Positions 36,701 to 39,884 of a stretch of DNA of 39,884 nt are shown here, piece by piece (within the stretch, counting starts at the first letter, position 1; the number at the start of each line of letters is the position of its first letter). Position numbers and translations under genes: made by a program. A model generated the notes under the pieces. It worked only from the letters and a program-made list of their open reading frames with translations, was not told where the DNA came from and searched no databases. Origin of the DNA: Anaerocolumna sp. (GTDB lineage: Bacteria > Bacillota > Clostridia > Lachnospirales > Lachnospiraceae); assembly GCA_029239975.1 (NCBI GenBank), contig JARBTX010000034.1, positions 1 through 39,884 on the forward strand, in the 5' to 3' direction.

Positions 36701-36822
36701 ATTTGCCCTCCAGACATAATACCAGATGATATTGATGCCCCAGCACCTAAAAGCATTGCCATGCTTCCATCTGGTCTTACTGAAAATCCATTAATAAATT
36801 CACTTATTTCCATGTATCTCAC
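33748..36822 (-). CDS. SIR2-APAZ-PIWI fusion, single-chain short Argonaute (SPARSA-like)
   Basis: A 1024-residue protein from a GTG at 36822 with AAGGAGGAGATAGAT before it; the frame is open 9 codons further to an ATG with no spaced site. The SIR2 NADase half shows GAGAS (26-30), TTNFD (140-144), KLHGD with catalytic His (184-188) and GYAGND (225-230). Residues about 310-560 match the APAZ position. The MID-PIWI half runs from about 590: FDLLIIYIPSYF, GIIMQIIEERS, RPENFNENTAFIGLSYV and VVIHKTTFFTKEEIEG. The slicer Asp residues are replaced (GLS, HKTT), so the PIWI is catalytically dead, as in short Argonautes. Expected role: guide-directed sensing of foreign DNA and NAD+ depletion. Confidence 0.88.
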   Translation of the reverse strand: MRYMEISEFINGFSVRPDGSMAMLLGAGASISSGIMSGGQMVWDFKRSIYCVENKISTSSFKDLSKEATQTEIQSYFNSKGTYPVQNSPEEYPFYFEECYTDRRSRELYIQGKVKDVTPYSGYLCLGAIISEKRIDLVTTTNFDDLVQAGIYTLNPGLSIKKISSAIKESVGFNLHDGFPNIIKLHGDYLIDKLKNTSDELKEMEREIGDIFEHGIRDKGLVIVGYAGNDNSVMTILEKLVIQEKSLPYGIIWCKPINTKLSERAELFMENACSRNELSGVLEIESFDDLMYRLYLTLNKSYSEIDSSWKEVTKIRPVLFGNMNKHKGFVKSNTFESIMYPTKCYTFKTSIQKWRDLRECCSGHNIVAALHNGEVWAFGNEVNLCDIFKEKMISKITLMEIPDYMMMKDSSIIIGMYYDIIKTSMIRKGFYCFGKNKFYNINSIKYENGLKLYDAIEVFLSYLNKKINLTFLPTLYMEKLNGSDLKTIEKQNIINKYQSKLYNKPISEVFNEWTKNITTNKQLEFCLDGAKLVFNRLVYTYGGYGRKDEWPQIQCYQCVEPKMSFSVDDNNKKSINQLRGLINYGPIEKLKNGIEVDTIKLAVLTPKQNYQQIIHHLQKLKKQAIPTTEKDFLPEFMGFQQIFRKDIDIPTLDDNLRYMEYDGEKAKNNSPNKFFQGLSKYIDIFEKNKPDFDLLIIYIPSYFSHLRELKNDNVYFDLHDSLKLYCAERGIIMQIIEERSAVPTQYTDTAKVLWGLSTGIYSKTVGRLWRPENFNENTAFIGLSYVQSVREGEKVSIGCSQLFDSEGNGMRLYLRPIKNPQYIQQNPFMRSEDARRLMMSLKKLYDDSIPTYNLKRVVIHKTTFFTKEEIEGITKGLNGVDDIELLQIQEFTPWRCIRFDSEDMLKGLSYYPIQRGSVIPLDEYSFLLWTHGSVQDEDLAGTSKNYYKNSRGIPAPLLIRRFMGKASGETLVNEIMMLTKMNWNSGDSFYKVLPVTLDFAKTLSKMAKQDVVLYDKSYDFRYFM

Positions 36823-36883
36823 ATCTATCTCCTCCTTATCTCCTATCATCCTCGTATTTTAAGTAACAAGTATGTTCTGTTAA

Positions 36884-37048
36884 TCAAAATCCATTATCTA
36901 TCATATTTTGTATAATCTTAATCATATTATTCTTTTGCATATAGTTTAGTAAATAATCTCTAGGAGGACAATTACTCATATATGGTTTATCTTCAGGTCC
37001 CGTATATAAACCGCCTCCATGTCCTGTATATCTATTTCTTGTCCACAT
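36884..37048 (-). CDS. 54-residue GGGLYTGP-motif small protein
   Basis: Starts at the ATG at 37048 (MWTRNRYTGHGGGLYTGP) with GGAAAGGAATGCATTT; the frame is open to 37066. After the Gly-rich motif come DKPYMSNCPPRDYLLNYMQK and a helical end. From memory this matches a widespread small-protein family with one or more GGGxYTGP repeats and the PYxSNxPP box; its function is not known to me. It lies 61 bp upstream of the SIR2-Argonaute gene on the same strand and may be co-transcribed. The single repeat is short for the family. Confidence 0.7.
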   Translation of the reverse strand: MWTRNRYTGHGGGLYTGPEDKPYMSNCPPRDYLLNYMQKNNMIKIIQNMIDNGF

Positions 37049-37162
37049 AAATGCATTCCTTTCCATATTTATTTACGTACATACTCTTATTTTTCAAAAT
37101 ACCTTTTTCTTACATTATAATCCAATGCGCAACATATTACAATTGCATTTGACATATGTCTA

Positions 37163-38191
37163 ATTGAGTAGGAGATAGCTGATTAATTCAGCTATCGACC
37201 TCTCACACCACCGTGCGTACCGTTCGGTACACGGCGGTTCTTTAGTTTACACAGACTTTCGTGTAATAATCAGAAAAATAAATAAATCCTAGTGAATTTA
37301 ATGTTACATTATCTAGGCTTTTACTTAGAACTGGGCTATTGCTTGTTGTATTACCCTATCTACTACAGTTGGTATTCCTAGATTTCTCATTTTCCCATTA
37401 TCTTTGGGTATTTCTACCCTTCTCACGGGGTTCGGACGATATTTCCCATCCTTGATTGATTGAATTAGTTGCTCGTTGTTTTCTTTCAGATATTGTAGAA
37501 GCTCATCTACTCCCATCTTATCAATTCCACCGGCTCCTTTATTAGACTTTACCTTTTTGTAGGCTAGGTTCATGTTGTCTTTATCTAATATTTTCTCTAA
37601 TAATCTATGTTCGCTTGCGAACATTTCCGCCGACAAGTCTGTGTTGATGACGTTGTTTTCAGTTATCCTTGAACAAGCATACGCTTCTACATACTCTTTC
37701 CGTTCCGCGGATACCATTTGCAGATAGCCTTCATCCATCTCATTATGAAGTTTTCTGTATTTTATTTCTTCGTTAGTAACATTCATTTACTCTCATCTCC
37801 TAAAGTTCAGTCCTTCCCATATGTCGTCGACTACATATGGTACTATGACGTCTGCTGACTTCTCACGATAAATCTTATTTCAACCACGCTTCATACTTTA
37901 TGTTTCCACATGTCCGTGAGATCTCCCCAGGTAAGAACGCAATCTTTCCTTCCATCTATCTGCCACATTTACACACTGGATTTCCGAGTAGTTTGGGACT
38001 TCAGTTTGTATTGCAACTTTATCCAATCCATATATGCTGATGTGATTTCTGTTCGTCAGACCAGAAGTTTGCCTTAAGCTTCCTTCAGATTCCACGTCAC
38101 CGTGGACACCCTTGCTCTTAGCTATGTACTTGGCACTACTAACCCGTACTCGGGACTTTCACCCGTTAGATTGCGCCCATGCTGGGCGCAC
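37163..38191 (-). mobile_element. Group II intron with internal deletion
   Basis: On the minus strand the 5' end is GTGCGCCCAGCATGGGCGCA followed by AATCTAACGGGTGAAAGTCC, a typical group II start (38191). The 3' part has a domain V-like hairpin (about 37194-37240, GAACCGCCGTGTACCGAACG and its partner arm) and a domain VI-like hairpin (GATAGCTGA/TCAGCTATC), ending near CTACTCAAT (about 37163). About 1 kb remains; an intact intron is usually ~2 kb or more. It is inserted directly after a terminator hairpin. Confidence 0.82.
37325..37786 (-). pseudogene. ltrA: Truncated group II intron reverse transcriptase (LtrA N-terminus)
   Basis: The remaining 153 residues contain the RT-0/RT-1 region (RLLEKILDKDNMNLAYKKVK, KGAGGIDKMGVDELLQYL, DGKYRPNPVRRVEIPKDNGK, RNLGIPTVVDRVIQQAIAQ) and then stop. 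The YADD palm, maturase and any endonuclease domains are missing because of a deletion that joins this point to the intron 3' end. It cannot make an active enzyme. TTTAGGAGATGAGAGTAA precedes the ATG. Confidence 0.88.
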
Positions 38192-38193
38192 AA

Positions 38194-38226
38194 TAAAAAA
38201 AGAACCAAAATTAATATTTTGGTTCC
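38194..38226 (-). terminator. Terminator next to the group II intron 5' end
   Basis: GGAACCAAAA pairs with TTTTGGTTCT around TATTAA, followed by TTTTTTATTG; the intron starts 3 bp later. Insertion just after a terminator is the habit of group IIC introns. Confidence 0.85.
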
Positions 38227-38445
38227 TATATCTTATATGATATTACTTCAGACCGTCTGCTTGTAAAGAAATCAATATAATTCATAAGTGACAGAACGTG
38301 CCATCGAAGTTCCGAACTCTTCTTGTAAACATTAATTTACCTACCATAGTTTCCAATACCTGCACATTTATAATGTTTGCAAATACATATCTTAATGTTC
38401 CACAATTTCAGTTATTACCTAGCTTCTCCCGACTATCGCCTAACC
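38227..38445. other. Decayed noncoding stretch inside the island next to tRNA-Leu
   Basis: This is where an island integrase gene would be expected. On the minus strand no frame is open throughout; fragments such as LRYVFANIINVQVLETMVGK can be read but do not give a convincing tyrosine recombinase. It is followed by a good terminator, which suggests a gene once ended here. Confidence 0.3.
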
Positions 38446-38482
38446 AAAAAAAGAACCAAACCCGAAAGTTTGATTCCTTTTT
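38446..38482 (-). terminator. Present terminator of tRNA-Leu, supplied by the island
   Basis: AAAAAGGAATCAAAC pairs with GTTTGGTTCTTTTTTT around TTTCGG on the minus strand, just after the tRNA 3' end. Confidence 0.75.
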
Positions 38483-38487
38483 CCATT

Positions 38488-38509
38488 ACTGCAGTCGACG
38501 GGACTTGAA
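38488..38509. repeat. Attachment-site repeat inside the tRNA-Leu 3' end
   Basis: 22 bp covering the acceptor 3' strand and T-arm of the tRNA, identical to 32304-32325. It marks the tRNA-proximal junction of the island. Confidence 0.88.
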
Positions 38510-38574
38510 CCCGTACGGTCGCAATGACCACTAGATCCTTAGTCTAGCGCGTATGCCAATTCCGCCACGACTGC
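38490..38574 (-). tRNA. tRNA-Leu, anticodon AAG
   Basis: An 85-nt class II tRNA. The acceptor stem GCAGTCG (38574-38568) pairs with CGACTGC (38497-38491), discriminator A at 38490. The anticodon stem CTAGA/TCTAG encloses the 7-nt loop CTAAGGA, anticodon AAG. A long variable arm (TGGTCATTGCGACC) and T-arm GGGTTCAAGTCCC follow. The gene is intact despite serving as an integration site, because the island restores its 3' end. CCA is not encoded. Confidence 0.95.
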
Positions 38575-38698
38575 AAATTATTAATATGATAACTTTTGTT
38601 CTTAGGTTGTTTCCTAACGAACGAACTTTATTATATCAAAATATGTATCAAATTGCAATACCCAAACGAATTTATTTACTATCCTATTATTGGATTTG

Positions 38699-39460
38699 CT
38701 ATTCACTAAAAACCCATCTTGCAAATAATTTTAAAGAATCTTTTTCATCTACTATAGTATCTGGATTAACTGGATTTGCATCCGGATTCAGATAATCATC
38801 CCAAGTATACCATCCATGAAATACTTGTCCTTTTTTTTCAGGAATAGGTAATTCTCCGTATTTTTTGCCACAGGTAACTTCTTTTGTATAATTCTCTCCA
38901 TTATAAGCTATAAATGTTATCTTTAGAACCTTTTCACTCCAGTGTGCATACAATTTCTTTTTTGAGTTTTCATCAAAGAGAGAAAAAGTTGGGATTTTAT
39001 CACCACTTTTTTCGGATGTATACCACCCTTCAAATGTATAATTTTCTCTTATAGGAGTTGGGAGTTTGTACTTTGAACCATAATAAACTCTAATCGTATC
39101 TTCTGTTAACGTCCCACCAGTTGGATATAAGGTAATGCTGCTTTCTTTTCCCTTCCAGTTAGCATATAACGTGTGATTACTATTGATCTTTACTGTGCTA
39201 TCAGCGGTTATTTTGATTCCACCACTTTTGTAAGTATACCATCCAGCAAAATCATAATTTTTTCTTGTAGGTTTTGGTAATTTCCCATATTTGCTGCCAA
39301 ATGTCACAGTCGTACTATTTGTATCTACTTCCCCTCCATTGGCATCAAAAGATACCATATAAGCTTTATTTTCAGCTGCATATGAAACTTGTCTTATAGT
39401 AAATGTAAATATAATTACACATAAAAATAAACTCAAATAAGTTTTAAGAATTTTTATCAT
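38699..39460 (-). CDS. Secreted protein with three InlB B-repeats
   Basis: A 253-residue exported protein starting at the ATG at 39460 (MIKILKTYLSLFLCVIIFTF) with GGGGGTACAT before it. After the signal peptide there are three tandem Listeria-Bacteroides repeat (InlB B / Flg_new) units of about 65-75 residues. Each has a YGKLPxPxRxNYxFxGWYT box and ends in LYANWK, LYAHWS and LFARWV. Such repeats occur in cell-surface and adhesion proteins. It has no wall anchor, so it is probably released or loosely bound. It stands outside the island, upstream of tRNA-Leu, on the same strand. Confidence 0.9.
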   Translation of the reverse strand: MIKILKTYLSLFLCVIIFTFTIRQVSYAAENKAYMVSFDANGGEVDTNSTTVTFGSKYGKLPKPTRKNYDFAGWYTYKSGGIKITADSTVKINSNHTLYANWKGKESSITLYPTGGTLTEDTIRVYYGSKYKLPTPIRENYTFEGWYTSEKSGDKIPTFSLFDENSKKKLYAHWSEKVLKITFIAYNGENYTKEVTCGKKYGELPIPEKKGQVFHGWYTWDDYLNPDANPVNPDTIVDEKDSLKLFARWVFSE

Positions 39461-39585
39461 ATGTACCCCCATAAAATCATAATATCATTAACAATTACCA
39501 TAATTATACACCTGGTTGTAAATTATATCAATGATCTATCTTACCCTTTAAAGATACATATTTTCATATCTGTGTAATATTATTT

Positions 39586-39884
39586 ATATCTTATTATTTC
39601 TATTACTTAATTTCTATTTCTTAATTTCTATATCATAATTACTATTCTTAATTTCTATATCTTAATTCCTATTTCTTAATTCTAAATCATAATTTCCTAT
39701 TTCTTAATTTCTAAATCATAATTCCTATTTCTTAATTTCTAAATCAAAATTCCTATTACTTAATTTTTTTTCTATATCTTGATTCCTATTTTTTATTCTA
39801 TATCTTATCTATTTCTTAATTTCTATATCCTAAATTCTATTTCTTAATTTTTATATCCTAAATCCTATTTCTTAACTTCTATGT
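39586..39884. repeat. AT-rich degenerate tandem repeat running off the end
   Basis: The last ~300 bp are built from variants of a ~28-bp unit made of two half-units, CTATTTCTTAATT and TCTAAATCATAATT, with drift in length. Copies are clearest at about 39690-39760. There is no ORF and no spacer pattern, so it is a low-complexity minisatellite upstream of the InlB-repeat gene. Confidence 0.8.

Larger units (their letters stand above)
32304..38509. mobile_element. 6.2-kb tRNA-Leu genomic island with a SIR2-Argonaute defence gene
   Basis: Bounded by a 22-bp direct repeat of the tRNA-Leu 3' end. In minus-strand order it carries a decayed stretch with terminator, a broken group II intron, a GGGLYTGP small protein, a SIR2-APAZ-PIWI protein, a broken endonuclease fragment and a HEPN/PD-(D/E)XK protein. 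No integrase or excisionase was recognised, so it is either a decayed element or one mobilised in trans. Confidence 0.8.

Noticed and set aside
38227-38445. Remnant of an island integrase
   Set aside because: The position is right and some fragments look vaguely recombinase-like, but all frames are interrupted and no R-H-R-Y catalytic set could be found.
39586-39884. CRISPR-like periodicity in the terminal repeat
   Set aside because: The unit is low complexity and drifts in every copy; there are no unique spacers between conserved repeats and no cas genes.

Overview
The window is AT-rich, mostly one-stranded DNA from a low-GC Gram-positive anaerobe. Bacterial Ig-like (Big_2) exported proteins, an LplABC-type sugar importer without its own ATPase, an intracellular GH29 fucosidase, LytTR/DUF3021 and VTC/DUF4956 gene sets and strong AGGAGG ribosome sites all fit a plant- or gut-polysaccharide-degrading clostridium of the Lachnospiraceae (something like Lachnoclostridium phytofermentans). 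That placement is inference from gene content, not a database match.

Positions 1-11100 are an export and sugar-use region. An AraC regulator lies divergent to a GH29 alpha-L-fucosidase, with two paralogous small Big_2 secreted proteins outside them. Next come a secreted serine beta-lactamase-like hydrolase and a very large secreted subtilase with a PA domain, a Pro/Thr linker and C-terminal Big_2 domains. The subtilase has a promoter about 310 nt upstream and a leader with several hairpins, one capped by a GUAA loop.

Positions 11157-21505 are bounded by two inverted copies of one ~145-bp palindromic MITE-like element (a third, minimal copy is at 6880-6912). Inside are the operon VTC polymerase / DUF4956 membrane protein / carbohydrate-binding lipoprotein, an OmpR-type two-component system, a small RelQ-like alarmone synthetase, a degenerate HD-GYP protein, and an alpha/beta hydrolase with LytTR and DUF3021 genes.

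Positions 21600-28050 hold the sugar ABC importer (binding lipoprotein and two permeases), a cupin, a truncated 51-codon gene that stops inside a zinc-protease-like motif, a DUF5808/PH membrane protein and a CPBP membrane protease.

Positions 28290-38574 are a defence-rich region. First is a stand-alone reverse transcriptase unit with its own promoter, a ~290-nt structured leader and a terminator; it looks like the single-gene DRT2/UG2 antiviral type, where the leader would be the template RNA. Then comes a SAMHD1-like HD phosphohydrolase. Next is a 6.2-kb island inserted in the 3' end of a tRNA-Leu gene and bounded by a 22-bp direct repeat (32304-32325 and 38488-38509). The island carries a single-polypeptide SIR2-APAZ-PIWI protein (short-Argonaute/SPARSA type with a dead PIWI site), a HEPN plus PD-(D/E)XK protein, a broken endonuclease fragment, a tiny GGGLYTGP protein, and an internally deleted group II intron sitting just after a terminator. 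No integrase is recognisable, so the island looks fixed.

Positions 38699-39884 contain a secreted InlB-B-repeat protein and a very AT-rich degenerate tandem repeat that runs off the end.
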